Source: Oscillospiraceae bacterium (GTDB lineage: Bacteria; Bacillota; Clostridia; Oscillospirales; Acutalibacteraceae). Taken from it: a DNA stretch of 64,000 nucleotides. The notes under the pieces were generated by a model. The model was not told where the DNA came from. It saw only the letters and a list, made by a program, of their open reading frames with translations, and made no database searches. Shown here one piece after another: positions 37,101 through 46,030 of the stretch (positions are counted from its first letter, which is position 1; the number at the start of each line of letters is the position of its first letter). Made by a program: the position numbers and the translations under genes. The stretch spans positions 44,111 through 108,110 of the forward strand of contig SVPP01000008.1 of NCBI GenBank assembly GCA_015065765.1, given 5' to 3'.

Positions 37101-37653
37101 GTTTTTTGCCTCGGACAGACCTGCGTTCATGAATAAAACGTCACTTACCGCTGCAGGCAGAGGAACGGCGATGCATCTGTTTATGCAGTTCTCAGATTAC
37201 GAAAGTGGAAAGAATGACATTGAAAAAGAAATTTCAAGACTTCTTGATGCCGGTTTTCTTACTGACATTCAGGCAGAAAGTCTTGACAGGAAGAAGCTGA
37301 CAAACTTTTTCTCTTCACCGCTTTATGAGAGAATTGCTGCTTCTGAAAAGGTTTACAGAGAGAAAAAGTTCATTATCGGAATGGCACCGTCTGTTTTTGA
37401 TGAAAGCCTTGAGGGCATCCATGATGAGGAAAGAGTAATCGTTCAGGGTATTCTTGACTGTGCTTTCGAGGAGGACGGCGAAATTGTTATTGTTGACTAC
37501 AAGACTGACAAGGTGTCTTCGCCTGAGGTTCTGCGCGAGAGATACAGCGGTCAGCTTGAAATTTATGAACAGGCTGTAAAGGAATGTTTGGGCAAAAACG
37601 TTAAAGAAACCCTTCTTTATTCCTTCTCACTTGAAACAACTGTCAAAATCTAA
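34138..37653 (+). CDS. addA: ATP-dependent helicase/nuclease subunit A
   Basis: 1171 aa. UvrD-like superfamily 1 helicase (Walker A SAAAGSGKTAVLV; IDEYQDTNEAQD; MTIHRSKGLEFPV) with a C-terminal RecB-type nuclease (VIVDYKTDK). Works with AddB. The ATG at 34138 follows GAGGACGGGG; a GTG at 34123 is in frame but lacks good spacing. Overlap with addB by 14 nt fits the fixed stoichiometry of the complex. Confidence 0.97.
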   Translation: MAKIEWTPAQKNAIDARDGTVLVSAAAGSGKTAVLVNRVIEMITDDKNPCSVDELLIVTFTKAAAAQMKDKINKALTELIKEETTIKRKSYLIRQQMLLKCARVSTIDSFCSEIVKQNIQAVPLDSNYRLLDENAMNIIKDEAYEEVAEEFYSTGDKTFLLLADMFTKSNDDKLLKELVFSLYDFASSYKNPKKWIEDIDKKFRNDKTDMTNPYAVTLVKNLRNDIFYCRTLADKAYEIASEDEITFNSYKETILSDIRLFDSLLEKIPEDFTEENWDEAIEFIVSTPFVRLGNLKRGYTSEEADAVKIIRSEYKDCYAKSVDTMQVSSKDNKRDVEILSPVMQKLSEFTLAFFDRFKALKIERNCADFNDVLHMALELLIYEENGEIRKTELAENYSEEFRQILIDEYQDTNEAQDILFNAISKDGNNLFFVGDVKQSIYGFRKAMPAIFLKKRKEFAEFDGKNPVYPATISLDMNFRSDRDVTEFVNFVFTQLMSEGAGEIEYNERESLKANKGYSTGDEVSCSVHVIDKSVLEETEVPLAEALHIGGEIKRLKEKGLYDFRDIAILVRTNKNIPLFVQTLNDMGINAHADESTNLFETEEVRTVMSLVKVIDNPVRDIPLLAVMMSPIFAFSADELSQIRIETKSGSFYHAVKTSAENGNERCKTFLESLNSFRLVSQTVTPGELIRHILSETGYKSIVLSMDRGQRRQENLDILKSFADEFSAENDVGLSGFVRQVEKMEASSSIKGASVSSGNENSVAVMTIHRSKGLEFPVCFIAETEQRFSTRSLFNDLLAHPQSGVGIVGIDTDRMIKYETLSRTAIKLDKIFTELSENMRVLYVAMTRAMEKLIIVGAPSDYDKLMKKAAVMAFGEKINPVAVKMATSYLEWITAAAIRHPDNVWMRVRAGALCHEKLKTDFNLDVRVIKELPVIQEAEEAENPSQEIDEEYYEEVKGKTAFVYPYSHLSGVLAKRGASTAFKETVDREFFASDRPAFMNKTSLTAAGRGTAMHLFMQFSDYESGKNDIEKEISRLLDAGFLTDIQAESLDRKKLTNFFSSPLYERIAASEKVYREKKFIIGMAPSVFDESLEGIHDEERVIVQGILDCAFEEDGEIVIVDYKTDKVSSPEVLRERYSGQLEIYEQAVKECLGKNVKETLLYSFSLETTVKI

Positions 37654-37671
37654 AAAAATTTAAAAAAACAG

Positions 37672-37700
37672 TTGCATTTTATTTTGATTTGTGTTAATAT
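37672..37700 (+). promoter_or_regulatory. Promoter of rpmE
   Basis: TTGCAT (37672-37677), 17 nt, TAATAT (37695-37700), upstream of GAGGTG and ATG 37744. Confidence 0.65.
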
Positions 37701-37743
37701 AACCATTGTTGTAATACGTTTAGATACGAAAGAGGTGACAAAA

Positions 37744-37947
37744 ATGAAGGAAGGACTCCACCCCAATTATCAGGAAACTGAAATCAAATGTGCTTGTGGC
37801 GCAGTTTACAAAACATGTTCAACTAAGGCTGACATGCGTGTAGATATTTGTTCAAGCTGTCATCCGTTCTTCACCGGAAAGCAGAAGCTTGTTGATACAG
37901 GCGGACGTGTAGACAGATTTAAGAAGCGTTTCAATCTTGACAAATAA
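37744..37947 (+). CDS. rpmE: 50S ribosomal protein L31 (zinc-binding form)
   Basis: 67 aa. It is the C-plus, zinc-containing form: C16 and C18 (IKCACG) with C36 and C39 (ICSSCHPFF). Zinc-free copies usually replace it under zinc limitation; none is in this window. The ATG at 37744 follows AAGAGGTGACAAA. Highly basic C-terminus as expected. It has its own promoter and terminator. Confidence 0.98.
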   Translation: MKEGLHPNYQETEIKCACGAVYKTCSTKADMRVDICSSCHPFFTGKQKLVDTGGRVDRFKKRFNLDK

Positions 37948-37974
37948 TTGCTTTTGGGCATAACAGAAGATTAC

Positions 37975-38004
37975 GGCAGACAATTAGTAAGTTGTCTGCC
38001 TTTT
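37975..38004 (+). terminator. rpmE terminator
   Basis: GGCAGACAA (37975-37983) and TTGTCTGCC (37992-38000) followed by TTTT. Confidence 0.8.
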
Positions 38005-38040
38005 CTGTGTTTCTATAAAATCCACCGGGAGGTGTTTTTA

Positions 38041-38661
38041 TTGCAGAGTTATAAAACAGTGTCAAAGTGTTCGTCTGACGAATTTGTGGAAAAGAAATCA
38101 CGCTTTATCGGTTATGTAAAGCCTGTTCAGACAGTGGACGAGGCCATGGCTTTTGTCAATGAAATAAAGCAGAAGCATTGGGATGCAACGCACAATGTTT
38201 ATGCCTATGTGCTCAGGGACATGATGACAAGACGCTACAGTGATGACGGTGAGCCACAGGGTACAGCGGGTATTCCTGTTCTTGATGTTCTTCTCAAGGC
38301 TGAGGTAGTGGATGTTGCGGTTGTTGCTACAAGATATTTCGGCGGAACTCTCCTCGGTGCAGGCGGTCTGGTTAGAGCATATTCCCATACTGCAAAAATT
38401 GCTCTTGATGCAGGGGGAATTGTGACAATGCAGCTTTGTGCTGTGGCTGAGGCAAAATGTGACTATTCATTTTACGGGAAATTACCCACTCTTATTACAG
38501 AGGCGGGCGGTAAGATAGACGATACAATCTTTGCAGATGATGTGAAAGTAGTGTTCAGAATTGCTGACGATAAGCTTGCCTCTTTCAACGAAATGCTTAT
38601 TGATGTAAGCAACGGAAAATTTCATACTGAAAAAACGGGAGAAATTTTCTGCGCAATATAA
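38041..38661 (+). CDS. yigZ: IMPACT/YigZ family protein
   Basis: 206 aa. The N-terminal half is the IMPACT fold (KKSRFIGYVKPV, DDGEPQGTAG, VVATRYFGGTLLGAGGLVRAY); the C-terminal half is the DUF1949 ferredoxin-like domain. The family is linked to translation or stress regulation, but its biochemical activity in bacteria is unsettled. It starts with TTG at 38041, supported by GGGAGGTG 8 nt upstream; a longer reading from 37948 would run through the rpmE terminator. Confidence 0.9.
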   Translation: MQSYKTVSKCSSDEFVEKKSRFIGYVKPVQTVDEAMAFVNEIKQKHWDATHNVYAYVLRDMMTRRYSDDGEPQGTAGIPVLDVLLKAEVVDVAVVATRYFGGTLLGAGGLVRAYSHTAKIALDAGGIVTMQLCAVAEAKCDYSFYGKLPTLITEAGGKIDDTIFADDVKVVFRIADDKLASFNEMLIDVSNGKFHTEKTGEIFCAI

Positions 38662-38739
38662 AATTTTTTGATTTTTTTAGGGGAAAAAGAAAAAATCAGT
38701 TGTATATATAGGTAAAGGCAGTTAAAAGGGGTGTTGAAA

Positions 38740-39744
38740 GTGGAAAAAACCATCAGAGAACGCACTGAAGAAATTGAGCACCAGACTTTATCTCAGTTTG
38801 CTTCTTTTTCAGATGAAACAAGAGGCAGAAAAAGAGAAGAAGAGCAGTGTCCGGTCCGTACAGACTATCAGCGTGACAGAGACAGGATAATTCATTCTTC
38901 TTCCTTCAGACGGCTGAAGCATAAAACACAGGTTTTCCTTTCTCCTGAGGGAGATTATTACAGAACCCGTCTGACTCACACTCTTGAAGTTGCACAGATT
39001 GCAAGAACAATGGCAAGAGCACTTCGTCTTAACGAAGATCTGACAGAGGCAATTGCTCTTGGTCATGACTTAGGTCATACACCCTTTGGCCACGCAGGAG
39101 AAAGAGCCCTTGATGCAGTTTCTCCTTTCGGATTCAAACATTACATACAGAGCGTCAGAGTTGCAGACGTTATCGAAAAGGACGGTATGGGACTCAACCT
39201 CACGGAGGAAGTGCTTAACGGAATCCTGTGTCACACAAAGGGAGAACAGGCATTTACTCTTGAAGGCAGACTGGTGCGACTTGCTGACAGAATTGCATAT
39301 CTCAACCACGATATTGACGATGCTGAGCGTGCAGGCGTTATGAGCGAAAATGATATCCCGAAGGATATAAGGGATGTTCTCGGCTACAGTAAGTCAAAGA
39401 GAATCAATACTCTTGTTATGTCTGCCATAAATTGCAGTACAGATGATATTGTGCTTGACAGTAACATAAAGGAAGCCTTTGACGAGCTTCATGATTTTAT
39501 GTTTAAAAATGTTTATACAAATCCCATTTGCAAGGGCGAGGAGCATAAGGCAGTAGATATGCTTCAGCGACTTTACGGATATTACCTTAAAAATCCGGAC
39601 AAGCTTACTGACGAAATGGGAAAAATAATTGAAAACGAAGGTATGGAAAGAGCTGTTACAGATTATATAGCGGGCATGACAGACCGATATGCTGTTACAG
39701 TCTTTGACGATTTGTTTGTGCCGAAATCATGGTTAAATTTATAA
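38740..39744 (+). CDS. dgt: dGTP triphosphohydrolase-like HD protein
   Basis: About 334 aa. HD-domain enzyme of the dNTPase family that lowers dNTP pools. Family signs: FRRLKHKTQVF, RTRLTHTLEVAQIA and the HD motif ALGHDLGHTPFGHAGE. The start is uncertain: GTG 38740 sits 8 nt after AAGGGG, with TTG 38734 and GTG 38731 as alternatives. dnaG begins 15 nt after the stop, the common Clostridia order dgt-dnaG-rpoD. Confidence 0.92.
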   Translation: MEKTIRERTEEIEHQTLSQFASFSDETRGRKREEEQCPVRTDYQRDRDRIIHSSSFRRLKHKTQVFLSPEGDYYRTRLTHTLEVAQIARTMARALRLNEDLTEAIALGHDLGHTPFGHAGERALDAVSPFGFKHYIQSVRVADVIEKDGMGLNLTEEVLNGILCHTKGEQAFTLEGRLVRLADRIAYLNHDIDDAERAGVMSENDIPKDIRDVLGYSKSKRINTLVMSAINCSTDDIVLDSNIKEAFDELHDFMFKNVYTNPICKGEEHKAVDMLQRLYGYYLKNPDKLTDEMGKIIENEGMERAVTDYIAGMTDRYAVTVFDDLFVPKSWLNL

Positions 39745-39759
39745 AAGGAGAGTGAACAT

Positions 39760-41520
39760 ATGGCGATAAATGATGCTTTTCTGTCTGATTTAAAGGCGCG
39801 TACTGATATTATGGACCTTGTATCGTCATATGTTTCTCTTGATTCAAGACGACAGGGACGGACACACAAGGGCCTGTGTCCCTTCCATAATGAGAAAACA
39901 CCATCTTTCATGGTTTATGAGGACACTCAATCCTTCTATTGCTTCGGTTGCGGAGCAGGGGGAGATGCAATAACCTTTACCATGAAGATTGAAAACTTAG
40001 ACTACATTGAGGCTGTAAAACTTCTTGCAGAGCGTGCAGGACTTTCAATGCCCGAAACAGGCTATGATGACAGCCTGACACAGAAGAAAAACAGAATTCT
40101 GGCAGCGAACAGGGAGGCGGCAAGATTTTTCTATTCCTGCCTTGTGGATGAGAAAAATTCACACGCTTTAAACTATTTTCTGAACAGAGGTCTGACACCT
40201 CAGACAATCAAAAAGTTCGGTCTTGGATATGCTCCCGATTCATGGGATTCGCTTATAAAGCATATGCGTGCAAAAGGCTTTTCTGTTCAGGAGCTTTATG
40301 AAGCTGACCTTGTAAAGAAAAGCACTAAGAATGGTGAAAGATTTTACGATAACTTCAGAAACCGTATGATAACACCGATTATTGACATAAGGGGAAATGT
40401 TATCGGCTTCGGCGGAAGAGTTCTTGATGATTCAAAACCGAAATATGTCAATACCGCCGATACGCTGGTTTACAAAAAAAGTCATGAGGTTTTCGCTATG
40501 AATTATGCGAAAAATGCAAAGGAAGACTTTTTTATAGTGGCTGAAGGTTATATGGATGTTATTGCTCTTCATCAGGCAGGTTTTACAAATGCTGTTGCGT
40601 GTCTCGGAACGGCATTGACAACTGAACAGGCAAGGCTTATGAAGAGGTACACAGATGAAGTCGTTCTTGCCTATGACTCGGATGAAGCGGGACAAAAGGC
40701 AACAAAAAGAGCAATGCAGATATTTGCTTCATCAGGTCTGAAAGTGAGAGTGCTTCAGCTTAAAGGCGGAAAAGACCCTGATGAAATTATAAAAAAACAT
40801 GGCAGAGAAAGATTTCAGTCTCTCCTTGACGGAGCGGAAAATGATACTGAATTCAATCTTATAAAAATCGGCGAAAAATACGACCTTTCCACCTCGGACG
40901 GAAAGTCAGGCTTTCTCAAGGAAGCCTCTCAGTTTTTAGCCACTCTTTCAAGTCCTGTTGAAAGAGAAACTTATTGTCTCAAGCTTGCCTCTATGACAGA
41001 GGTTTCAGCAGATGCTATACGCCAGGAAATCAAAAGGAATCTTTCCACTGTGAGAAAGAGAGAAAAGAAGGAGCTTTACTCCCATGCGAAAAATCTCTCA
41101 AGCGGTGCAGAGGATAAGATAAATCCCGAAAAGAGAAAATTCCGTAAAGAGGCGATGGCTGAAGAAATTATAATTACCACCCTTTTCAGAAATCCTGATT
41201 TTTACAGGAGAGTGAAAGATGAGCTGACACCTGAACTGTTCTTCACTTCTTTCAACAGAAGAGTGCTGACGGTGTTGCTCTCGCTTCTTGAAAATGGCAG
41301 GGAGCTTGATGTTTCTTCATTCAGAGACAACTTCAGTGCAGACGAGATGGGCAGAATTACATTTCTTTCAGACATCTGCAACGAAGTCAGCGATACTCTT
41401 GAGGAATGTCTTGAGTGTATAGAAATGCTGAAAAAAGCAAAAAATAAAAAGTCCTCGGCAGAAATATCGGATATGTCCGATGAGGATTTTGCAAACATGT
41501 TCAAAAACATGCATACATAA
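39760..41520 (+). CDS. dnaG: DNA primase
   Basis: 586 aa. Makes RNA primers at the replication fork. N-terminal CHC2 zinc finger ([24 protein letters not shown]), the catalytic RNAP basic region and TOPRIM domain ([19 protein letters not shown]), then a helical helicase-interaction domain that is shorter than in E. coli. RBS AAGGAGAG. rpoD follows 17 nt later. Confidence 0.98.
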   Translation: MAINDAFLSDLKARTDIMDLVSSYVSLDSRRQGRTHKGLCPFHNEKTPSFMVYEDTQSFYCFGCGAGGDAITFTMKIENLDYIEAVKLLAERAGLSMPETGYDDSLTQKKNRILAANREAARFFYSCLVDEKNSHALNYFLNRGLTPQTIKKFGLGYAPDSWDSLIKHMRAKGFSVQELYEADLVKKSTKNGERFYDNFRNRMITPIIDIRGNVIGFGGRVLDDSKPKYVNTADTLVYKKSHEVFAMNYAKNAKEDFFIVAEGYMDVIALHQAGFTNAVACLGTALTTEQARLMKRYTDEVVLAYDSDEAGQKATKRAMQIFASSGLKVRVLQLKGGKDPDEIIKKHGRERFQSLLDGAENDTEFNLIKIGEKYDLSTSDGKSGFLKEASQFLATLSSPVERETYCLKLASMTEVSADAIRQEIKRNLSTVRKREKKELYSHAKNLSSGAEDKINPEKRKFRKEAMAEEIIITTLFRNPDFYRRVKDELTPELFFTSFNRRVLTVLLSLLENGRELDVSSFRDNFSADEMGRITFLSDICNEVSDTLEECLECIEMLKKAKNKKSSAEISDMSDEDFANMFKNMHT

Positions 41521-41537
41521 TGTGGAGGAGAAAAATT

Positions 41538-42650
41538 ATGGAAAACAACACAAACGGCGCAGAAAAGAAATCACCACTTAAAGTTCTTCTTGAAAAAGGT
41601 AAAGCATCAGGAAAACTTTCTACACAGGAAATCGATCAGGCTCTGATGGAGCTTGATATGAGCATTGAAGAGCTTGAAAGCTTCTATGAAACTATTGAAA
41701 ATCAGAATATTGAGGTTATTGATGACCTTGAAGAAATTAACCTTGATTCTCTTGATTTTGAGGACGAGCTTACAAAAGGTCTTGAAATTGATGCAGTACC
41801 GGGCGGAGATCCTAAAAACGCAGCAATGGAAGACCATGTCAAAGTTTATCTTAAAGAGATCGGACGTGTTCCTCTTCTCACTCCCGAAGAGGAAATTGAC
41901 CTTGCAATCAGAATTGCTGAGGACGACCCCAAAGCAAAGAAAAGACTTGCAGAGGCAAACCTTCGTCTTGTTGTAAGTATTGCAAAAAGATATGTGGGCA
42001 GAGGTATGCAGTTCCTTGACCTTATCCAGGAGGGTAACTTAGGTCTTATCAAGGCAGTTGATAAGTTTGACTACACAAAGGGCTTCAAGTTCTCAACTTA
42101 TGCTACATGGTGGATTCGTCAGGCTATTACAAGAGCTATTGCTGATCAGGCAAGAACAATCAGAATTCCCGTTCATATGGTTGAAACTATCAATAAAGTT
42201 AAAAAGACATCAAGCCAGCTTCTCCACGAAAACGGCAGAGAGGCATCAGCAGAAGAAGTTGCTGAAAAGCTGAATCTTCCTGCTGATAAGGTTCGTGAAA
42301 TTATGAGAGTTGCTCAGGAGCCTGTTTCTCTTGAAACACCTATCGGTGAGGAAGAGGACAGCCACCTTGGTGATTTCATTCCCGACGAAGATGCTCTTGA
42401 ACCTCAGGATGCAGCTTCACGTCTTCTTCTCAAAGAACAGCTTGAAGCAGTTCTAAAAACTCTTACTCCGAGAGAAGCAAAGGTTCTTCGACTTCGTTTC
42501 GGCCTTGATGACGGTCATCCTAGAACACTTGAAGAAGTTGGTCAGGAATTTGACGTTACACGTGAAAGAATCCGTCAGATTGAGGCAAAAGCACTCAGAA
42601 AGCTTCGTCACCCCAGCAGAAGTAAGAAACTCAGAGACTTTATGGACTAA
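41538..42650 (+). CDS. rpoD: RNA polymerase primary sigma factor (sigma-A)
   Basis: 370 aa. Regions 1.2 to 4.2 are complete: [19 protein letters not shown] (2.1-2.2), [17 protein letters not shown] (2.3-2.4, -10 recognition) and [18 protein letters not shown] (4.2, -35 recognition). Region 1.1 is acidic. It lacks the long non-conserved insert of proteobacterial sigma-70, as normal for Firmicutes. ATG 41538 follows GGAGGAG. The TTGACA/TATAAT promoters called in this window fit its recognition helices. Confidence 0.98.
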   Translation: MENNTNGAEKKSPLKVLLEKGKASGKLSTQEIDQALMELDMSIEELESFYETIENQNIEVIDDLEEINLDSLDFEDELTKGLEIDAVPGGDPKNAAMEDHVKVYLKEIGRVPLLTPEEEIDLAIRIAEDDPKAKKRLAEANLRLVVSIAKRYVGRGMQFLDLIQEGNLGLIKAVDKFDYTKGFKFSTYATWWIRQAITRAIADQARTIRIPVHMVETINKVKKTSSQLLHENGREASAEEVAEKLNLPADKVREIMRVAQEPVSLETPIGEEEDSHLGDFIPDEDALEPQDAASRLLLKEQLEAVLKTLTPREAKVLRLRFGLDDGHPRTLEEVGQEFDVTRERIRQIEAKALRKLRHPSRSKKLRDFMD

Positions 42651-42668
42651 TTTCCGAAGGATAATTTT

Positions 42669-43778
42669 ATGAAAAAGATTTTATCGATTTTTATGGTGTT
42701 TCTCATGGCCTTTTCATGTCTTTCTGTAAGCGTGTTTGCTGTAAGTGCGGATGAATTTGTTTTTGAAGTGCCTGCAGACAGAGTTGATATGACAAAAACA
42801 AAAAAGACTGGGGATATTTTCATCCGTGATCCATGTATTCTGGTTTATGGTCAGAAATATTTCATGTACGGTACAGGCGCTGCAACAAAAGCGGGCTATG
42901 GCTGTTATGTCAGCGAAGACCTTGAAAACTGGGCAGGTCCTGTGAATGTTTTTGAGGCAGATAATGAGATTGGTTTTGACGGAATTGCTGACTACTGGGC
43001 TCCTGAATGTTATTACTATAATGGTTATTTCTACCTTTTTGCAACATATAAATCAGGGACAACATCTCACCGTGGCGTCAGTATAATGAGAAGTGAAAGC
43101 CCCTTAGGTCCTTTTGAAGAAATTACTGACGGTCATATAACACCGCATGACTGGGATGCAATTGACGGCACTCTTTATATTGATAAAAAGGGTGAACCGT
43201 GGATGATTTTTGTCCATGAATGGACAAGCATGCCTGATGAAATCGGCGATATGTCTTATGCAAAGCTCAGCGAGGACTTAACACGTTTTACGACAGAACC
43301 TGTCAGAATGTTCAAGGCGGATGATCCCTTCTGGACCGCTCACAGAGTAACGGACGGACCCTGCCCTTACAGAACAAGTGATGGCAGTCTGATTATGATA
43401 TGGTCGAATAATATTACAAAATCAGGCTACAGCGTAGGAATCGCACGAAGCTCAGACGGTGAAATCGACGGCCAGTGGACACACGATATGTTCCCCCTTT
43501 ATGTAAAAGGAATGTATCATGAGCTTGACGGCGGTCACGGTATGATTTTTGAAAGTCTTGAAGGTAAACTGATGCTTTCAATTCATTCGCCTAATTCAAG
43601 TACAGAAGAGCATATGACACATGCCGTTTTTCTTGAGCTTGAGGATACGGGAAACTCAATCCGTATTAAGGGTGAAGGCGGAACAGTCGGAGATTTCTTT
43701 TACAAAGTCGGAGAGTTTTTGAGATATCTCTGGTATAACATTGAGAACTTCTTTGAGAAGCTTTTTGATCTGAAATGA
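42669..43778 (+). CDS. Secreted GH43-like glycosidase (arabinofuranosidase/xylosidase family)
   Basis: 369 aa. Signal peptide (1-24, ending SVFA), then a five-bladed propeller. GH43 residues: base D54 in IRDPCI, D166 in DAIDGTL as pKa modulator, and WAPECYYY. The position of the usual acid Glu (EGP) is D229 in VTDGPCPY, a variant I recall from some GH43 groups, so activity is not excluded. GGHGMIF and LSIHSPN follow. The C-terminal 30 residues are amphipathic and aromatic-rich. It begins 18 nt after rpoD without a terminator in between. Confidence 0.8.
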   Translation: MKKILSIFMVFLMAFSCLSVSVFAVSADEFVFEVPADRVDMTKTKKTGDIFIRDPCILVYGQKYFMYGTGAATKAGYGCYVSEDLENWAGPVNVFEADNEIGFDGIADYWAPECYYYNGYFYLFATYKSGTTSHRGVSIMRSESPLGPFEEITDGHITPHDWDAIDGTLYIDKKGEPWMIFVHEWTSMPDEIGDMSYAKLSEDLTRFTTEPVRMFKADDPFWTAHRVTDGPCPYRTSDGSLIMIWSNNITKSGYSVGIARSSDGEIDGQWTHDMFPLYVKGMYHELDGGHGMIFESLEGKLMLSIHSPNSSTEEHMTHAVFLELEDTGNSIRIKGEGGTVGDFFYKVGEFLRYLWYNIENFFEKLFDLK

Positions 43779-43791
43779 TGAGGTGTTATAA

Positions 43792-46026
43792 ATGAAGTTT
43801 GATTTTACAAATTTAAGTATTCAGGCAGAATCTGCGGAAGAAAAGAAGGCTGCAGAAATTTTTGCTTGTGAAATTGAAAAAAGAACAGGCAAAAAGCCTG
43901 AAATGAAAGACGGGAAACCTGCAGTGGTTTTTTGCCAGTGCGGTGAGGAAAGACTTCCCCATAAAGACTGTTTTGAAATTGAACTCAAAGAGGGCGAAAT
44001 GAAAATTTTTGCCCACACTGTCAGAGGTCTCATTTTCGGTATGGGCAAATTCCTGATGAAAACAGTTTATAAAGACGGAAAAATTACTCTTATTTCCGAT
44101 ATTGACGGAAAAGATTTTCCTGAAAAGAGACTCAGAGGTCATCAGAATGCTTACCGGACAATGCCCAATACATATGACGCGTGGAGTCCCGAACAGTTCG
44201 CAGACCACTTTAAAAATCTGATGCTTTTCGGTACAAATACAAATGAAATTCTTCCGCCTGAATATCCTGTGACAGAAAAAACTTATAACCGTCACATGAA
44301 ATGGGATATGAGAGAGCACATGAATAAATGCTCTCATTACGCAAATGAGCTTGACCTGGATGTTTCCGTATGGTATCCGAATGATGAGCTTCCCGAAGAC
44401 GAATCTGCTCAATTGCGTCGCGAAACACTTAAAGATGCAGAACGAATTGACATCATTTTCCCACCGGGAGGAGACCCGGGTGATTATCCTGCTGACCAGT
44501 TTGTGTCACGCTGTGTTAAAATCACAAAAGAACTGAGAAAAATCAAACCCGAAATTCAGATGTGGCCCTCAGCTCAGATGCCCCGTGGTATTCCCGGTTG
44601 GGGTGATATGTTTGTTGAAAAAATAAACGAAACCGAAGACGGTATTATCACAGGTGTCATTCAGGGTCCCAACAGGGCAATGGAGGTTTATGAATTAAGA
44701 AGACGTATTGATTCACGCTTCCCCCTTCGTTTCTATCCCGATATTACTCACAATTTAAGATGTGAATATTCTGTTCAGTATCCTACAGAGGCGTGGCACT
44801 ATTCACTTCAGGCAGTCAACAGCCGTGAAAGTGTTAACCCCAGACCTCAGGAATACAAGAGAATTCATTCAATAAAGTCACCGTATACAATAGGCAGTGT
44901 TTCATATTCAGAAGGTGTAACCGATGATGTGAATAAATTTGTATGGGGAAGACTTGAATGGAAAAAGGAACAGTCAGTAAGAGCGATTCTTGAAGATTAT
45001 GCAAGGCTTTTCTTCCCCGGTGCAGATTATATTAAATGTGCTCAGGCAATTTCAGGTCTTGAATATAACTGGATAGGCGATCCTCTTGATAATCCGAATA
45101 TCGAAAATACGCTTGCTTTGTTCAGAAGTATTGTTGCTGAAAATCCCGAGCTTCACGATAATTGGCGTTTCCTTATGCATCTTTACAGAGCAGAGTTCGA
45201 CATGATTGTTAAAATGAGAAGACGTGCCGAAACAGACCTTATTGAAGAAGCAAAAGATTATATTTTCAGAAATAACCTTGAAAAGGCAGAAGAAATTCTC
45301 TCGGTTGATTTTGATGAAGAGTACTATGCACTTCATAGTGAAATTTTCTTGATCGGTGATAAACTTTTTGACCTTATCGGAATGCAGACAAGCGTTGAAA
45401 GACACGATGCACTTAATTGGGAACGCGGTGCAGTTCTTGACCATATTGACCAGCCTGTTACAAACAGACTTTGGTATCTCAAAAAAATTGCAGAAGCAAA
45501 AGAGACAGACAATGCAATTGAATATATGAAGAAAATCATGATGAGAAACAAAGTTGAGTCAGACGAAATGTATTTCTCATTTGCGGAACACGGCTATGCT
45601 CCTCTTGACTGCACCCAGCAGCACGGTGAACCCTACATGAATGTAATGTCTGACAGAAATGAGAATAAAAACGGCGATATTCCTACAGAACTTCTCAAAT
45701 GCTATGACCACTATACACTCAATGCAAATCTCGGTGGTTTCACAGGCGATTGTGATTATAAGCTTATCGTGACTTACCATGCAAGAGATGAGCAAAGAAA
45801 AGGTATTCAGACAGTTCTTGCAAACGGAAAAACAATTTTCTCAGGTAACACTTACGGTGGAGAAAGAGATGAAGAATTTGACAGGATGTTCCTTGCACCC
45901 GGTTACTTCTCGGCAAGTTATATTCTTCCGAAAGATGTTTTTGAAAATGGTTGTCTTGAACTTGAAATTGGTGAAACTGTTGACGGTATAGAAATTGCTG
46001 AATTCAGAATTGTGAAAGTGAAGTGA
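43792..46026 (+). CDS. Putative glycoside hydrolase with a GH20/GH67-like N-terminal domain, unassigned
   Basis: 744 aa. Residues 1-105 look like the alpha/beta domain that precedes the barrel in GH20, GH67 and GH84 enzymes (AAEIFACEIEKRTGKKP, IFAHTVRGLIFGMGKFL). A TIM-barrel-like part follows (NAYRTMPNTYDAW, VSVWYPNDELPEDE, IIFPPGGDPGDYP, MWPSAQMPRG), then a helical region and a beta-sandwich tail. No signal peptide, so it acts in the cytoplasm. Glu/Asp pairs near NDELPEDE are candidates but I cannot assign catalytic residues or a family. It starts 13 nt after the GH43 gene; the pair may work in sequence on an exported and then imported glycan. Confidence 0.65.
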   Translation: MKFDFTNLSIQAESAEEKKAAEIFACEIEKRTGKKPEMKDGKPAVVFCQCGEERLPHKDCFEIELKEGEMKIFAHTVRGLIFGMGKFLMKTVYKDGKITLISDIDGKDFPEKRLRGHQNAYRTMPNTYDAWSPEQFADHFKNLMLFGTNTNEILPPEYPVTEKTYNRHMKWDMREHMNKCSHYANELDLDVSVWYPNDELPEDESAQLRRETLKDAERIDIIFPPGGDPGDYPADQFVSRCVKITKELRKIKPEIQMWPSAQMPRGIPGWGDMFVEKINETEDGIITGVIQGPNRAMEVYELRRRIDSRFPLRFYPDITHNLRCEYSVQYPTEAWHYSLQAVNSRESVNPRPQEYKRIHSIKSPYTIGSVSYSEGVTDDVNKFVWGRLEWKKEQSVRAILEDYARLFFPGADYIKCAQAISGLEYNWIGDPLDNPNIENTLALFRSIVAENPELHDNWRFLMHLYRAEFDMIVKMRRRAETDLIEEAKDYIFRNNLEKAEEILSVDFDEEYYALHSEIFLIGDKLFDLIGMQTSVERHDALNWERGAVLDHIDQPVTNRLWYLKKIAEAKETDNAIEYMKKIMMRNKVESDEMYFSFAEHGYAPLDCTQQHGEPYMNVMSDRNENKNGDIPTELLKCYDHYTLNANLGGFTGDCDYKLIVTYHARDEQRKGIQTVLANGKTIFSGNTYGGERDEEFDRMFLAPGYFSASYILPKDVFENGCLELEIGETVDGIEIAEFRIVKVK

Positions 46027-46030
46027 TAAA

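Noticed and set aside
37948..38040. Longer N-terminus for the YigZ protein
   Set aside because: The segment is the rpmE terminator region; the TTG at 38041 has a strong RBS.
42669..43778. Inactive GH43 because D229 replaces the acid Glu
   Set aside because: Asp at this place in a VTDGP block seems to occur in other members, so loss of activity is not supported.
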